This document shows, piece by piece, positions 1 to 9,931 of a DNA stretch of 64,000 nucleotides; position 1 is the first letter of the stretch; every line of letters starts with the position of its first letter. This stretch comes from Rhodoferax lacus (GTDB taxonomy: Bacteria > Pseudomonadota > Gammaproteobacteria > Burkholderiales > Burkholderiaceae_C). The notes under the pieces are model-generated. The model was given only the letters and a program-made list of their open reading frames with translations. It made no database searches and was not told where the DNA came from. The DNA lies in assembly GCF_003415675.1 (NCBI RefSeq), contig NZ_QFZK01000002.1:248001-312000 (forward strand), read 5' to 3'. Position numbers and translations under genes: made by a program.

Positions 1-333
1 TCTGACGGTGCGAGCTTTCGCATTCCCTTCGAGCTGATGCGCGTGTATTCGCCCTCGGCCGAAGTGGCGGGCCACGGCCCGGGCCAGGAAACCCTTCAGA
101 CGGGCAAGCGCCTGGTGGACCTGACCGGCCTGGAGCCGGTGGGCAACTACGCCGTGCAGCCACGCTTTTCGGATGGCCACGACACCGGCCTTTTCTCCTG
201 GGACTACCTGTACTTCCTGGGTTCGCAGCAGGAGCAACTGTGGGCCGACTATGAGCAACGCCTGCAGGCCGCCGGCGTGCACCGCGATGCGCCCATGCCC
301 GAAAAAGGTGGTCATAGCTGCGCCAGCCACTGA
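1..333 (+). CDS. DUF971 family protein, 3' part
   Basis: The reading frame is open from the first base and ends in TGA at 331-333, so the N-terminus lies outside the window. The visible 110 residues contain the pattern typical of DUF971 (the domain also found at the N-terminus of gamma-butyrobetaine hydroxylase): FELMRVYSPSAEV, then a conserved GNYAVQPRFSDGHDTGLFSW segment and DYLYFLG. Biochemical role is unknown; the fold is thought to bind metal or act in iron-sulfur chemistry, but that is family knowledge only. It lies 118 bp upstream of ubiE in the same direction, an arrangement common in Burkholderiales. Confidence 0.85.
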   Translation, partial: SDGASFRIPFELMRVYSPSAEVAGHGPGQETLQTGKRLVDLTGLEPVGNYAVQPRFSDGHDTGLFSWDYLYFLGSQQEQLWADYEQRLQAAGVHRDAPMPEKGGHSCASH

Positions 334-451
334 TCTGGATCTGTCGGCCTTCTGCACAAGGCCGGTGCGCGAACGCAACGCGCTCGCAAATGAATAGCTG
401 ATTGGGCAGCCTTTATCGTGCTTGCGGCGGTGAACTGCTTAAAATCAGTGC

Positions 452-1183
452 ATGACTACCACCCATTTTGGTTTTGAATCCGTAGACGAGGCGGAGAAGG
501 CACGCAAAGTGCGCGGCGTGTTCGACTCGGTCGCCCCCAAGTACGACCTGATGAACGACCTCATGTCCATGGGCTTGCACCGCGCCTGGAAGGCCTACAC
601 CCTGATGGTGGCCAACCTCAAACCCGGCGACCGTGCGCTCGACATTGCAGGCGGCACTGGCGACCTGGCACTGGCCTTCTCCAAAAAAGTGGGCGCCAGC
701 GGGCAGGTGGTGCACACCGACATCAACGAGGCCATGCTCAGTACCGGGCGCAACCGCCTGCTGGACGCGGGTGTGTCCCTGCCCACCCTGGTGTGCGATG
801 CCGAGAAGCTGCCCTTTGCCGACAACTATTTTGACTTGGTCAGCGTGGCCTTCGGCCTGCGCAACATGACCCACAAGGACATCGCTCTGGCCGAGATGAA
901 CCGCGTGCTCAAGCCCGGCGGCAAGCTGCTGGTGCTGGAATTTTCCAAGGTGGCGGCGCCGTTGGAGAAGGTGTATGACTGGTATTCGTTCAAGGTGCTG
1001 CCGCGCCTGGGCAAGTTGGTGGCAGGCGACGACGCCAGCTACCGCTACCTGGCCGAGTCCATCCGCATGCACCCCAGCCAACAGGAGCTAAAGGCCCTGA
1101 TGCACAAAGGTGGTTTCGGCCATGTGGACTACCACAACCTCACTGGTGGTGTTGCCGCGTTGCATGTTGGAATCAAGTGTTGA
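452..1183 (+). CDS. ubiE: Ubiquinone/menaquinone biosynthesis C-methyltransferase UbiE
   Basis: SAM-dependent C-methyltransferase of ubiquinone (and, where present, menaquinone) synthesis, acting on the polyprenyl benzoquinol ring. The 243-residue length matches the family (E. coli about 251). Visible motifs: YDLMND near residue 31, the SAM-binding glycine loop [10 protein letters not shown] at 64-73, the acidic segment VCDAEKLPF, and the UbiE signature [20 protein letters not shown] followed by [12 protein letters not shown]. It heads a same-strand run with the Tim44-like gene, ubiJ and ubiB, so the block reads as a ubiquinone biosynthesis operon. The ATG at 452 is the start giving a standard N-terminus. 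Confidence 0.97.
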   Translation: MTTTHFGFESVDEAEKARKVRGVFDSVAPKYDLMNDLMSMGLHRAWKAYTLMVANLKPGDRALDIAGGTGDLALAFSKKVGASGQVVHTDINEAMLSTGRNRLLDAGVSLPTLVCDAEKLPFADNYFDLVSVAFGLRNMTHKDIALAEMNRVLKPGGKLLVLEFSKVAAPLEKVYDWYSFKVLPRLGKLVAGDDASYRYLAESIRMHPSQQELKALMHKGGFGHVDYHNLTGGVAALHVGIKC

Positions 1184-1205
1184 ACAAATTTAAATTGGAG
1201 CTTGT

Positions 1206-2177
1206 ATGAAGTGGTCTGTGTCCGCGGTAGTTTTGACTCTCGCTTTGGCCTTGGGTGGCGTAAACGCCGAGGCCGCCAAGCGCCTGGGCGGTGGGGGCTC
1301 GTTTGGCAAGCAGTCGAGCAACGTGACACAGCGCAGCACGGCACCAGCGGCTCCCGGCGCGCCTGCGCAAAGTGCGACCAACGCAGCCAAGCCGGCACCG
1401 GCGGTGGCCCCTGCGCCTGCACGCCGTCCCTGGGGCGCCATGCTGGGCGGCCTGGCTGCTGGCTTGGGACTTGCCTGGCTGGCCAGTTCGCTGGGTATGG
1501 GCGAGGCCTTTGGCCAGATTCTGATGTTTGGTCTGTTGGCCTTGGGGGTGATGATGTTGGTGGGCTTCATCATGCGCAAGCGCAATGCGGCCCCGGCCGC
1601 TGCACAGCGTAGCCCTTTCGCCTTCCAAGGTGCTGGCGGAGCGCCTGTGCCCCAAGCCTACCGGCCCGAAAATGTGGGTAACGATGCCTCGGCCCGGCCC
1701 TTTGAGCGCAGCAACCTGACGCCCATTGAATCGGGTGCCGGTGGTAGCTCGATGATTGGCTCCGCCCTGCAGGGTTCGCAGAACTGGGGTGTGCCTGCAG
1801 GTTTTGACAGCGAAGGCTTTCTGCGCGCGGCCAAGGGAAATTTTGTCACCCTGCAGGCGGCTTGGGACCGCTCCGACATCCCCGCGCTGCGCGCCATGAT
1901 GACGGACGGCATGCTGGGTGAAATACGCACCCAGTTGGCTGAGCGCGAAGCCCACACCGGCACAGCACCCAATAGCACCGAGGTGGTGATGATCGAAGCC
2001 CATCTCTTGGGTATCGAGGAGTTGGCCGACGAATATATGGCCAGCGTGGAGTTCTCCGGCATGATCCGCGAAGAACCCTCGGCCGGACCCAGTCCGTTCC
2101 GTGAAGTCTGGAACATGACCAAACCAAAAAGCGGCAACAGCGGCTGGCTGGTTGCCGGCGTGCAAGCGCTGCAATAA
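1206..2177 (+). CDS. Tim44-like domain protein, membrane-anchored
   Basis: A 323-residue protein with an N-terminal signal or anchor (residues 1-24), a low-complexity Ala/Pro linker (about 45-75), two hydrophobic segments (about 78-95 and 103-123) and a C-terminal Tim44/TIM44-like domain (about 185-321) that contains the conserved FLRAAKGNFVTLQAAWDRSD stretch and ends in GWLVAGVQAL. Tim44-like proteins in bacteria are of unknown function; conserved placement between ubiE and ubiJ-ubiB suggests an inner-membrane role linked to quinone synthesis or lipid handling, which is inference. A GGAG ribosome-binding site (TTGGAGCTTGT) precedes the ATG. Confidence 0.88.
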   Translation: MKWSVSAVVLTLALALGGVNAEAAKRLGGGGSFGKQSSNVTQRSTAPAAPGAPAQSATNAAKPAPAVAPAPARRPWGAMLGGLAAGLGLAWLASSLGMGEAFGQILMFGLLALGVMMLVGFIMRKRNAAPAAAQRSPFAFQGAGGAPVPQAYRPENVGNDASARPFERSNLTPIESGAGGSSMIGSALQGSQNWGVPAGFDSEGFLRAAKGNFVTLQAAWDRSDIPALRAMMTDGMLGEIRTQLAEREAHTGTAPNSTEVVMIEAHLLGIEELADEYMASVEFSGMIREEPSAGPSPFREVWNMTKPKSGNSGWLVAGVQALQ

Positions 2178-2192
2178 GGAATAATCGGGGCT

Positions 2193-2747
2193 ATGGCAAC
2201 ACAGTCCCCCTTTTCTTTCCTGGAAGAACTCTTCCAGAAGCTCCCCGTTCCCACGCCACCGGCCTGGGTGATTGACGAAACCCACCGCCGCGTGGTGCTC
2301 ATGCTCAACCATGTGTTGATGCAGGAGCCTCAGGCCATGGAGCGCCTGGTGCGCCAGAGCGGGCGGGTGGTGCTGGCGCAATGGCGCAGCTTCACGTTTA
2401 CCTTGCTGGTGACCCCGGCCGGTTTGTTGGACCTGGCAAGCGCGGACGCCACGCCCGACCTGACCCTGGTGCTGACCGAAGAGTCCCCCTTGGCCCTGGC
2501 CCAGACCCTGATGGCCGGCACCAAGCCCCCGGTGCGCATTGAAGGGGACGTGCAACTGGCCGCTGAAGTCAACTGGCTGGCCGACAACGTGCGCTGGGAC
2601 GTGGAAGAGGACCTGTCGCGCATCATTGGCGATGCACCCTCGCACATGCTGATGCAAGCCTGCCGCACGGTGGGCGGCGGACTGCGCGATTTCCTGGGCC
2701 GCAAGGCCGCGGACGCCACAGACACACGCCCTGGCACTTCGGCATGA
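2193..2747 (+). CDS. ubiJ: Ubiquinone biosynthesis accessory factor UbiJ (SCP2 domain)
   Basis: A 184-residue protein with a sterol-carrier-protein-2-like N-terminal half (the LNHVLMQEP start, then the beta-rich [16 protein letters not shown] and the [15 protein letters not shown] segment) and a helical C-terminal half beginning with [21 protein letters not shown]. In E. coli UbiJ binds ubiquinone intermediates and supports the soluble Ubi complex with UbiK. It lies directly before ubiB with a 4-bp ATGA overlap, giving translational coupling, which supports the assignment even though SCP2 domains alone are not specific. Confidence 0.88.
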   Translation: MATQSPFSFLEELFQKLPVPTPPAWVIDETHRRVVLMLNHVLMQEPQAMERLVRQSGRVVLAQWRSFTFTLLVTPAGLLDLASADATPDLTLVLTEESPLALAQTLMAGTKPPVRIEGDVQLAAEVNWLADNVRWDVEEDLSRIIGDAPSHMLMQACRTVGGGLRDFLGRKAADATDTRPGTSA

Positions 2748-4312
2748 GCCGCTTGTTCCGGGGGGCGTTCATCATCTGGATCGTCCTGCGCTATGGCCTG
2801 GACGAGTTGGTGCTCTCCAGTTTTCAAAAGCCCTGGCTGCACTGGATTGCCAAAGTGGTGTCGGTCGGGCGGCGCGACGCGCCACGCGGCCAGCGCCTGC
2901 GTGAAGCGCTGGAGCGACTGGGCCCTGTGTTCGTGAAGTTCGGCCAGGTGCTGTCCACCCGGCGCGACCTGATGCCGGTGGACATTGCCGATGAGCTGGC
3001 CCGCCTGCAGGACCAGGTGCCGCCTTTCCCTGCAGCCCAGGCTGTGGCCATCATTGAGCGCGCGCTGCGCAAGCCCTTGGCCGAGATTTTTGTCTCCTTC
3101 GACCAAGTGCCGATCGCCAGCGCCTCCATTGCGCAGGTGCACTTTGCCGTCATCAAGGACCGCAGCGGCCGCGAGCGCGACGTGGCCGTCAAGGTGCTGC
3201 GTCCCGGCATGTTGTCGGCCATTGACAGCGATCTGGGTCTGATGCGTTTGATGGCAGCCTGGCTGGAGGGTTTGTCCAGCGACGGCAAGCGCCTCAAACC
3301 CCGTGAGGTGGTGGCCGAATTTGACAAGTACCTGCATGACGAACTTGACCTGATTCGTGAAGCCTCCAGTGCGGGCCAGTTGCGCCGCAACATGGAAGGC
3401 CTGAACATGGTGATGATTCCCGAAATGCTGTGGGACTTCTGCACCACGGAGGTGTTGGTGATGGAACGCATGATCGGTGTGCCCATCAGCCAGGTAGAAC
3501 GCCTGCGTGCGGCCGGTGTGGACATCAAGAAGCTGGCGCGCGACGGGGTTACGCTGTTTTTTACCCAGGTGTTCCGGGACGGCTTTTTCCATGCCGATAT
3601 GCACCCGGGCAACATCCAGGTCAGCCTGGCACCCGAGACCTTTGGGCGTTATATCTCGCTGGACTTCGGCATCGTGGGCACGCTCACCGAGGTCGACAAG
3701 GAGTACCTGGCGCAGAATTTCGTGGCCTTCTTCCGGCGCGACTACAAGCGCGTGGCCGAGTTGCACATTGAGTCCGGCTGGGTGCCTGCCAGTACGCGTG
3801 TGGATGAGCTCGAAGCTTCGGTGCGTTCGGTGTGTGAGCCGTATTTCGACCGCCCACTGAAGGAAATTTCCCTGGGTGTGCTGCTGATGCGCCTCTTCCA
3901 GGTATCGCGCCGCTTCCAGGTGGAGATTCAGCCGCAGCTGGTGCTGCTGCAAAAGACCCTGCTCAACATCGAAGGCCTGGGCCGCGAGCTCGACCCCGAC
4001 CTGGACCTGTGGGCCACGGCCAAGCCCTTCCTGGAGAAGTGGATGCTGGGGCAGGTGGGGCCGCAAAAGTTCTGGGAGCAGCTCAAGTCGCAGGCGCCGC
4101 ATTACGCCAAGCTCTTGCCCGAGCTGCCCATGCTGGTGAACAACTACCTCAAGCGTGGTGCGCAAGCGTCCGGCTCGGACAAGCTGGTGGCTGAGCTGCT
4201 GCAGGAGCAAAAACGCACCAACCGCATGCTGCAGTGGCTGATCGCCATGGTCATCGGTTTTTCTGTGGGGCTGGTGGTGATGCAGTTTGTGGTGCGGGTC
4301 CGGCCTTTCTAG
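2744..4312 (+). CDS. ubiB: UbiB, ABC1/ADCK-family atypical kinase for ubiquinone biosynthesis
   Basis: A 522-residue member of the UbiB/ADCK family needed for aerobic coenzyme Q synthesis, probably an ATPase that helps extract quinone precursors from the membrane. Visible motifs: the KFGQ signature at about residues 65-68 followed by STRRDLMP, the Ala-rich nucleotide loop [11 protein letters not shown], the VAVKVLRPG lysine region, HADMHPGN (catalytic-loop equivalent) and LDFGIVGTL (DFG equivalent). A C-terminal hydrophobic segment (about 494-516) is the membrane anchor. The start codon overlaps the ubiJ stop (ATGA). Confidence 0.97.
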   Translation: MSRLFRGAFIIWIVLRYGLDELVLSSFQKPWLHWIAKVVSVGRRDAPRGQRLREALERLGPVFVKFGQVLSTRRDLMPVDIADELARLQDQVPPFPAAQAVAIIERALRKPLAEIFVSFDQVPIASASIAQVHFAVIKDRSGRERDVAVKVLRPGMLSAIDSDLGLMRLMAAWLEGLSSDGKRLKPREVVAEFDKYLHDELDLIREASSAGQLRRNMEGLNMVMIPEMLWDFCTTEVLVMERMIGVPISQVERLRAAGVDIKKLARDGVTLFFTQVFRDGFFHADMHPGNIQVSLAPETFGRYISLDFGIVGTLTEVDKEYLAQNFVAFFRRDYKRVAELHIESGWVPASTRVDELEASVRSVCEPYFDRPLKEISLGVLLMRLFQVSRRFQVEIQPQLVLLQKTLLNIEGLGRELDPDLDLWATAKPFLEKWMLGQVGPQKFWEQLKSQAPHYAKLLPELPMLVNNYLKRGAQASGSDKLVAELLQEQKRTNRMLQWLIAMVIGFSVGLVVMQFVVRVRPF

Positions 4313-4364
4313 CCGCACCTCTATAATTGAAGGCTTTGCCACCACCGACAAAGCCTTACATCCC

Positions 4365-4706
4365 ATGCCCATATACGCTTACAAATGCGAGTCCTGCGGG
4401 TTTGCCAAGGACGTCCTGCAAAAAATGTCGGACGCACCGCTGACCGACTGCCCGTCGTGCGCCAAGCCGGCTTTCCAGAAGCAGGTGACTGCTGCAGGCT
4501 TTCAGCTCAAGGGCTCGGGCTGGTATGCCACCGATTTCAAGGGTTCTGGCGCTGCGCCCAGCACCGCGGTGGCACCGGCCGCCAGTGGCGAGGCGGCACC
4601 TGCTGCTGCATCCAGCGAGACACCCGCGACCAGCAAGGCCGAAACAGCTGCGCCCACCGCGCCTGCCGCAACCCCTGCGGCAAAACCTGCACCGGCCGCA
4701 GGCTGA
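4365..4706 (+). CDS. FmdB-type zinc ribbon protein with Ala/Pro-rich tail
   Basis: The start at 4365 (MPIYAYKCESCG) is chosen because FmdB-family proteins begin with this segment; an upstream in-frame extension would overlap the 3' end of ubiB. The four cysteines C8, C11, C29 and C32 form a CxxC...CxxC zinc ribbon, followed by the conserved VTAAGFQLKGSGWYATDFK stretch (FmdB/CxxC_CXXC_SSSS family). Residues from about 64 to 113 are an Ala/Thr/Pro-rich tail of low complexity. Function is not established; family members are called putative regulatory proteins. It is followed 24 bp downstream by the DUF502 gene. Confidence 0.92.
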   Translation: MPIYAYKCESCGFAKDVLQKMSDAPLTDCPSCAKPAFQKQVTAAGFQLKGSGWYATDFKGSGAAPSTAVAPAASGEAAPAAASSETPATSKAETAAPTAPAATPAAKPAPAAG

Positions 4707-4730
4707 ACCACTTTTTCCACCGGAGCCACC

Positions 4731-5408
4731 GTGCCCTTTAAAAAATACCTGCTCACTGGCCTGATGGTCTGGCTGCCCCTGGCCATCACCATCTGGGTGC
4801 TGCTGTGGTTGATGGGCACCATGGACTCGGTGTTCTTCGGCCTGCTTTCCATGCTGTCGGCGGTAACGCCCACCTATCTGGAACCCCTGATCGAGCGCCT
4901 GCACCACATTCCCGGCCTGGGCGTACTGCTGGTGGTGTTAGGCCTACTGTTGACCGGGGCCCTGGTCACCAACGTGGCAGGCCGCTGGTGGCTGCGTCAG
5001 TGGGACACCTTGTTCACCAACATCCCCATCGTCAAGTCGATCTACAACAGTGTCAAGAAAGTTTCCGACACGCTGTTCTCCAGCAACGGCAATGCCTTTC
5101 GCACCGCCATGCTGGTGCAGTACCCGCGTGCGGGCAGCTGGACCATTGCCTTCCAGACCGGCGTGCCCGGCGGCGAGGTGCAATCCCACCTGGGTGCGGA
5201 CATGGTGAGCGTGTACGTGCCCACCACGCCCAACCCCACCAGTGGTTTTTTCCTGATGCTGCCGCGCTCCGAAGTGATAGAGCTCGACATGAGTGTCGAC
5301 GAGGCGCTGACCTACGTGATTTCCATGGGCTCGGTGGCACCGACGGCGCATCCGCATCCAGGCGCAGCGGGTGCTGTTGCGCCCACCCTTCCCAACACCT
5401 CTTTATAA
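4731..5408 (+). CDS. DUF502 family inner-membrane protein
   Basis: A 225-residue membrane protein starting with GTG. Two strong hydrophobic segments are visible: about 8-30 (starting LLTGLMVWLPLAITIW) and about 64-84 (GLGVLLVVLGLLLTGALV). The region after TM2 contains the DUF502 hallmark NIPIVKSIYNSVKKV and a soluble domain with a GGEVQSHLGADMVSVYVPTT segment. The function of the family is unknown. The order fmdB-DUF502-aspS is widely conserved in betaproteobacteria, so it is probably cotranscribed with aspS. Confidence 0.92.
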   Translation: MPFKKYLLTGLMVWLPLAITIWVLLWLMGTMDSVFFGLLSMLSAVTPTYLEPLIERLHHIPGLGVLLVVLGLLLTGALVTNVAGRWWLRQWDTLFTNIPIVKSIYNSVKKVSDTLFSSNGNAFRTAMLVQYPRAGSWTIAFQTGVPGGEVQSHLGADMVSVYVPTTPNPTSGFFLMLPRSEVIELDMSVDEALTYVISMGSVAPTAHPHPGAAGAVAPTLPNTSL

Positions 5409-5446
5409 AACCAGCTGCCGACAGTGCAGCGTTCTGAAAGCAAGCC

Positions 5447-7264
5447 ATGGCCATGCGCTCCCACTATTGCGGTCTTGTGACCGAAGCCCTGTTGGGCCAA
5501 ACCGTTACCCTGTGCGGCTGGGTCAACCGCCGCCGCGACCACGGCGGCGTGATCTTTGTGGACCTGCGCGACCGCGAAGGTTATGTGCAGGTGGTCTGCG
5601 ACCCGGACCGCGCCGACATGTTCAAGGTGGCCGAAGGCGTGCGCAATGAGTTCTGCGTGCAAATTGTCGGCCTGGTGCGTGCACGCCCCGAAGGCACCGT
5701 CAACGACAACCTCAAGAGTGGCAAGATTGAAGTGCTGTGCCACGAGTTCAAGGTGCTCAACCCGTCGGTCACGCCTCCATTCCAGCTGGACGACGACAAC
5801 CTGTCGGAGACCACCCGCCTGACCCACCGCGTGCTGGACCTGCGCCGTCCCTACATGCAAAACAACCTGATGCTGCGCTACCGCGTGGCCATGGAAGTGC
5901 GCAAGTTCCTGGATGCCAACGGCTTTGTGGATATCGAAACCCCCATGCTCACCAAGAGCACGCCCGAAGGCGCGCGGGATTATCTGGTGCCCAGCCGTGT
6001 GCATGACGGCCATTTCTTCGCGCTGCCCCAGTCGCCCCAGCTGTTCAAGCAGCTGCTGATGGTGGCCGGCTTTGACCGCTACTACCAAATTACGAAATGC
6101 TTCCGCGACGAAGACCTGCGCGCCGACCGCCAGCCCGAGTTCACGCAGATCGATATCGAGACTTCGTTCCTGAGCGAAGAAGACATCCGCGACATGTTCC
6201 AGGGCATGATCACCACCGTCTTCAAGAACACCATTGGCGTGGATCTGGGGGAGTTCCCGGTCATGACCTACCAGGACGCGGCCCGCCTGTATGGCTCGGA
6301 CAAGCCCGATCTGCGTGTGAACTTGCAGTTCACCGAAGTCACCGACGTGATGGCCGACGTGGACTTCAAAGTCTTCTCGGGTGCTGCCACCATGAAGGGC
6401 GGCCGTGTGGTGGCCCTGCGCGTGCCGGGTGGCTCCAAAGAAGGCGGCGGCATCAGCCGCGGCGAGATCGACGCCTACACCGAGTTCGTCAAGATTTACG
6501 GCGCCAAGGGCCTGGCCTATATCCGCGTGAACGATGTGACCAAGGGTCGCGACGGTTTGCAGAGCCCCATCGTCAAGAACATCCACGACAAGGCGATTGC
6601 CGAAGTGCTTGCGCGCACCGGTGCCCAGGACGGCGACCTGATCTTCTTTGGCGCAGACAAAGAGAAGATCGTCAACGACGCCATTGGTGCCCTGCGCATC
6701 AAGATCGGCCACAGCGAGTTCGGCAAGAAGAACGGCCTGTTCACTGCCGGCTGGCGCCCCATGTGGGTGGTGGACTTCCCCATGTTCGAGTTCGACGAGG
6801 ACAACCAGCGCTACACCGCTGTGCACCACCCCTTCACCGCGCCCAAGGAAGGTCACGAAGACTGGATGGTCACCGCGCCCGAGAAGTGCATCTCGCAAGG
6901 CTATGACATGGTCTTGAACGGCTGGGAAATGGGTGGCGGCTCGGTCCGTATCCACCGCGCCGATGTGCAGCAGAAGGTGTTCGATGCCCTGAAGATCACG
7001 CCCGAAGAAGCGCAGGTCAAATTCGGCTTCCTGCTCGACGCCCTGCAATACGGCGCGCCCCCGCACGGCGGCCTGGCCTTTGGCCTGGACCGCATCGTCA
7101 CCATGATGACGGGTGCCGAGTCCATCCGCGACGTGATTGCCTTCCCCAAGACCCAGCGTGCCCAGTGCCTGCTCACGCAAGCCCCCAGCCTGGTTGACGA
7201 GAAGCAGTTGCGCGAATTGCACATCCGCCTGCGCAATACCGAGCTGGCTGCCAAGCCAGCGTAA
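5447..7264 (+). CDS. aspS: Aspartate-tRNA ligase (bacterial type)
   Basis: Class II aminoacyl-tRNA synthetase charging tRNA(Asp), cytoplasmic, 605 residues (usual about 590-600). Domain order: N-terminal OB-fold anticodon-binding domain (about 1-110, with [20 protein letters not shown]), catalytic core with motif 2 around [19 protein letters not shown], the bacterial GAD insertion (about 280-420), and motif 3 [15 protein letters not shown] near the C-terminus. The residues do not let me decide whether it is discriminating or also charges tRNA(Asn). An in-frame ATG two codons in (5453) is an equally possible start. A strong intrinsic terminator follows. Confidence 0.98.
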   Translation: MAMRSHYCGLVTEALLGQTVTLCGWVNRRRDHGGVIFVDLRDREGYVQVVCDPDRADMFKVAEGVRNEFCVQIVGLVRARPEGTVNDNLKSGKIEVLCHEFKVLNPSVTPPFQLDDDNLSETTRLTHRVLDLRRPYMQNNLMLRYRVAMEVRKFLDANGFVDIETPMLTKSTPEGARDYLVPSRVHDGHFFALPQSPQLFKQLLMVAGFDRYYQITKCFRDEDLRADRQPEFTQIDIETSFLSEEDIRDMFQGMITTVFKNTIGVDLGEFPVMTYQDAARLYGSDKPDLRVNLQFTEVTDVMADVDFKVFSGAATMKGGRVVALRVPGGSKEGGGISRGEIDAYTEFVKIYGAKGLAYIRVNDVTKGRDGLQSPIVKNIHDKAIAEVLARTGAQDGDLIFFGADKEKIVNDAIGALRIKIGHSEFGKKNGLFTAGWRPMWVVDFPMFEFDEDNQRYTAVHHPFTAPKEGHEDWMVTAPEKCISQGYDMVLNGWEMGGGSVRIHRADVQQKVFDALKITPEEAQVKFGFLLDALQYGAPPHGGLAFGLDRIVTMMTGAESIRDVIAFPKTQRAQCLLTQAPSLVDEKQLRELHIRLRNTELAAKPA

Positions 7265-7303
7265 GGTAGCGCACGGAGGCGCGTCCTCCTGTGGTGCACA
7301 ATG

Positions 7304-7331
7304 AAAGGGCGCTTTTTGAGCGCCCTTTTTT
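7304..7331 (+). terminator. Intrinsic terminator after aspS
   Basis: A perfect 10-bp stem (AAAGGGCGCT at 7304-7313 paired with AGCGCCCTTT at 7319-7328) with a 5-nt loop is followed by a T tract up to 7331. It lies 40 bp after the aspS stop and ends the fmdB-DUF502-aspS unit. The ATG at 7332 that immediately abuts the T tract is therefore unlikely to be the start of the next gene. Confidence 0.9.
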
Positions 7332-7394
7332 ATGAGCGACGCGCTGGGCCGCCCCAAGCAAGCTCGCACCGCAGTGCGCTGCACGGAGGTTTTT

Positions 7395-7889
7395 TTGCTT
7401 CAACCCTTCAAGATCCCCCTGTCCGTGCTGGTGGTGATTTACACCCCGGCGCTCGATGTATTGCTGATACGCCGCGCGGACACGGACGACACGGTGTTCT
7501 GGCAATCCGTCACCGGCAGCAAGGACGCGCTTGAGCACAGCTTTGCCGAGACCGCCATGCGCGAGGTGCTGGAAGAAACCGGCATCGACTGCAGTGAAGG
7601 CTCCCCTCTGCACAGTGGCTTGCAGGATTGGGAATTGGAGAATGTCTACAACATCTACCCGCGCTGGCTGCACCGCTATGCGCCTGGCACCGTGTTCAAT
7701 ACCGAGCGCGTGTTTGGCCTGCAAGTGCCCGCAGGAACGCTGGTCACGCTGAGCCCGCGCGAGCACACCCATTACCAGTGGCTGCCTTTTGTGGACGCTG
7801 CAGCGCAGTGCTATTCGCCCTCGAACGCGGAGGCCATCCTCATGCTGCCGCGCTTTGCAGGCGCACTGGGCAAGGGGCAGTCCGCATGA
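7395..7889 (+). CDS. nudB: Dihydroneopterin triphosphate diphosphatase (NUDIX hydrolase)
   Basis: NUDIX pyrophosphohydrolase predicted to remove pyrophosphate from dihydroneopterin triphosphate, the second step of folate synthesis after FolE. The N-terminus FKIPLSVLVVIY and the FWQSVTGSK segment match the NudB subfamily, and the NUDIX box reads GSKDALEHSFAETAMREVLE with EETG following, one residue longer than the strict consensus. I chose the TTG at 7395 because GGAGG (7385-7389) sits 5 nt upstream and the protein then begins close to FKIP as in homologues; the ATG at 7332 directly follows the aspS terminator and has no ribosome-binding site. The stop overlaps the next start (ATGA). Confidence 0.85.
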   Translation: MLQPFKIPLSVLVVIYTPALDVLLIRRADTDDTVFWQSVTGSKDALEHSFAETAMREVLEETGIDCSEGSPLHSGLQDWELENVYNIYPRWLHRYAPGTVFNTERVFGLQVPAGTLVTLSPREHTHYQWLPFVDAAAQCYSPSNAEAILMLPRFAGALGKGQSA

Positions 7890-8623
7890 CCCGCCTGCGC
7901 ATTGCCACCTACAACATCCACAAGGGCGTGCAGGGCATGGGCCCCAACCGCCGCCTGGAGATCCACAACCTGGGCCACGCGGTGGAGCAGTTCAATGCCG
8001 ACATCGTCTGCCTGCAGGAGGTGCGCAAAATGCACCGGCGCGAGGCGGCCTACTTCAAGCACTGGCCTGAGGAGGCGCAGGCCGATTTTCTGGCGCCCGA
8101 AGGCTACAACGTGGTCTACCGGACCAATGCCATCACCCGGCACGGCGAGCATGGCAACGCCATCCTGTCGTGCTGGCCGGTGCTGGCGCATACGCACGAA
8201 GACATGTCGGACCACCGCTTCGAGCAGCGTGGCCTGCTGCATGCCGAGGTGGATGTAGACGGTGTGTCGGTGCATGTGGTGGTGGTGCACCTGGGGCTGA
8301 TACGTGCCAGCCGCGTGCGCCAGTTGGCGCAGCTGGCGCAGTTCATTGCGCGCGAGATACCGGCCCAGGCGCCTCTGCTGGTGGCGGGCGACTTCAACGA
8401 CTGGGGCGCGCTGTTGTCGCGGCCGCTGGCCACCGTGGGCTTGCGCAGTTGCTCCGGCAGCCAGACCCCCACCTTTCCGTCGCGCATGCCGCTGGTGCAG
8501 TTTGACCATATCTATGCGCGGGGTCTGGTGCCGGTGTCGCAGCAGGTGCCCAAGGGCCGCATCTGGTGGCGCATGTCGGACCATTTGCCGCTGATCGCCG
8601 AATTTGAGCTGGCGCCCCCTTGA
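7886..8623 (+). CDS. Endonuclease/exonuclease/phosphatase (EEP) family protein
   Basis: A 245-residue EEP-superfamily hydrolase. Catalytic signatures are visible in order: ATYNIHKG at the N-terminus (metal-binding Asn), VCLQEV (Glu), VVHLGL (His), VAGDFNDWG (Asp/Asn) and the C-terminal SDHLPLIAEF (Asp-His pair). The compact single-domain form resembles the E. coli YbhP type encoded next to clsB. The substrate cannot be told from sequence. It is translationally coupled to nudB (ATGA overlap) and is followed 6 bp later by cardiolipin synthase B; ybhP-clsB pairing is also known from enterobacteria, suggesting a role near membrane phospholipids. Confidence 0.88.
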   Translation: MTRLRIATYNIHKGVQGMGPNRRLEIHNLGHAVEQFNADIVCLQEVRKMHRREAAYFKHWPEEAQADFLAPEGYNVVYRTNAITRHGEHGNAILSCWPVLAHTHEDMSDHRFEQRGLLHAEVDVDGVSVHVVVVHLGLIRASRVRQLAQLAQFIAREIPAQAPLLVAGDFNDWGALLSRPLATVGLRSCSGSQTPTFPSRMPLVQFDHIYARGLVPVSQQVPKGRIWWRMSDHLPLIAEFELAPP

Positions 8624-8629
8624 GCTGAT

Positions 8630-9853
8630 ATGCCCAATATGCGAGCCGGCCATAGCGTGCAGTTGCTCACCACCGGGCAGGCGTTCTTTCCTGCGCTGGT
8701 GGAGGCAGTGGATGCGGCACTGCACGAGGTGCGCCTGGAGACCTACATTTTCCACGAGGATGCCGTGGGCGAGTCGGTGATCGCTGCGCTGGAGCGAGCC
8801 GCCCTGCGCGGTGTGGAGGTGTATCTGGTCGTGGATGGCATTGGCACACCCGAGCTGCCGCGGCACTGGCAGGAGCGCCTGCGTGCCAGTGGCGTGCAGT
8901 GGCAGCAGTTCTTGCCACTGGGCTCCTTGGGCCTGTTGATTCCCGGTCGCTGGCGCCGCCTTCACCGCAAGCTGTGTGTGGTGGACCGTGCGCAGGCGTT
9001 TTGCGGCGGCATCAATGTGATGGATGATTTCTTCGAGCTCAACCACGGGGTTCAGGAAACCGCCCGTTTTGACTTTGCAGTGCAGGTGCAAGGTCCCCTG
9101 GTGGGCGATATCCACCAGGCCATGGAGCAATTCTGGCAGCGGTTGCTGGCAACCCGGCAGCTCGAGCATGGACGGTTTCAGGGTGCGCGGCGCGCACTGG
9201 AGCATCTGACGGTCTTGCCGCGCACCACGGCCGAACCTCTGGGGAATGGAACGGGCTTGCCTGAGCGCCCAGTCCCGGGCATGCGCGCAGCGCTGCTGCT
9301 GCGCGACAACCTGCGCAATCGCACCGGCATCGAGCGCGCGTACCGTTCGGCAATAGCCCGCGCGCGGCATGAGGTACTGATTTCCAATGCCTACTTTCTG
9401 CCCGGAGCCAAGCTGCGCCGCGCCCTGGTGCATGCGGTGCAACGGGGTGTGCGGGTAAGGCTGCTGCTGCAGGGGCGCTATGAGTTTTTCATGCAGTTCC
9501 ACGCCGCCAAACCGTTTTACGACGCGCTGCTGGAAGCCGGTGTGGAAATACACGAATACCAGGCCGGCTTTCTGCATGCCAAGGTAGCCGTCATCGATGG
9601 CAAGTGGGCCACCGTGGGCTCGTCCAACCTGGACCCTCTGAGCCTGCTGCTGGCGCGCGAGGCCAACGTGGTGGTAGACGATGTGGCCTTTGCCCAGACC
9701 TTGCTGGAGCCCCTCAATGCAGCCATTGCGCAGCACAGCGTGCAGCTCGACCGGGCCCGGTTTGCCCACCGGCCCCTTTGGCAGCGCCTGCAGGGCAGGC
9801 TGGCCTACAGCCTGATGCGCCTCACCCTGTTTTTGACGGGCAGGGACTACTGA
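8630..9853 (+). CDS. clsB: Cardiolipin synthase ClsB (phospholipase D family)
   Basis: Phospholipase-D superfamily enzyme that makes cardiolipin by phosphatidyl transfer between two phosphatidylglycerols at the inner membrane. Both HKD motifs are present: HRKLCVVD at residues 112-119 and HAKVAVID at 316-323, the latter followed by GSSNLDPLSLL. At 407 residues with no N-terminal transmembrane pair it fits ClsB rather than ClsA. It shares a tight gene cluster with nudB and the EEP gene. The paired arrangement with an EEP/YbhP homologue supports ClsB over other PLD-like proteins. Confidence 0.93.
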   Translation: MPNMRAGHSVQLLTTGQAFFPALVEAVDAALHEVRLETYIFHEDAVGESVIAALERAALRGVEVYLVVDGIGTPELPRHWQERLRASGVQWQQFLPLGSLGLLIPGRWRRLHRKLCVVDRAQAFCGGINVMDDFFELNHGVQETARFDFAVQVQGPLVGDIHQAMEQFWQRLLATRQLEHGRFQGARRALEHLTVLPRTTAEPLGNGTGLPERPVPGMRAALLLRDNLRNRTGIERAYRSAIARARHEVLISNAYFLPGAKLRRALVHAVQRGVRVRLLLQGRYEFFMQFHAAKPFYDALLEAGVEIHEYQAGFLHAKVAVIDGKWATVGSSNLDPLSLLLAREANVVVDDVAFAQTLLEPLNAAIAQHSVQLDRARFAHRPLWQRLQGRLAYSLMRLTLFLTGRDY

Positions 9854-9931
9854 TGCCATAGCGGCGCTGCCATGGTTTTCAGGGTCCCTGCCGCTATAAC
9901 CCTACTGTTTAAAGACTGGTACCATCATTCC

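Noticed and set aside
7332-7394. ATG at 7332 as the nudB start
   Set aside because: It directly follows the T tract of the aspS terminator and has no ribosome-binding site; the TTG at 7395 has GGAGG 5 nt upstream and a family-like N-terminus.
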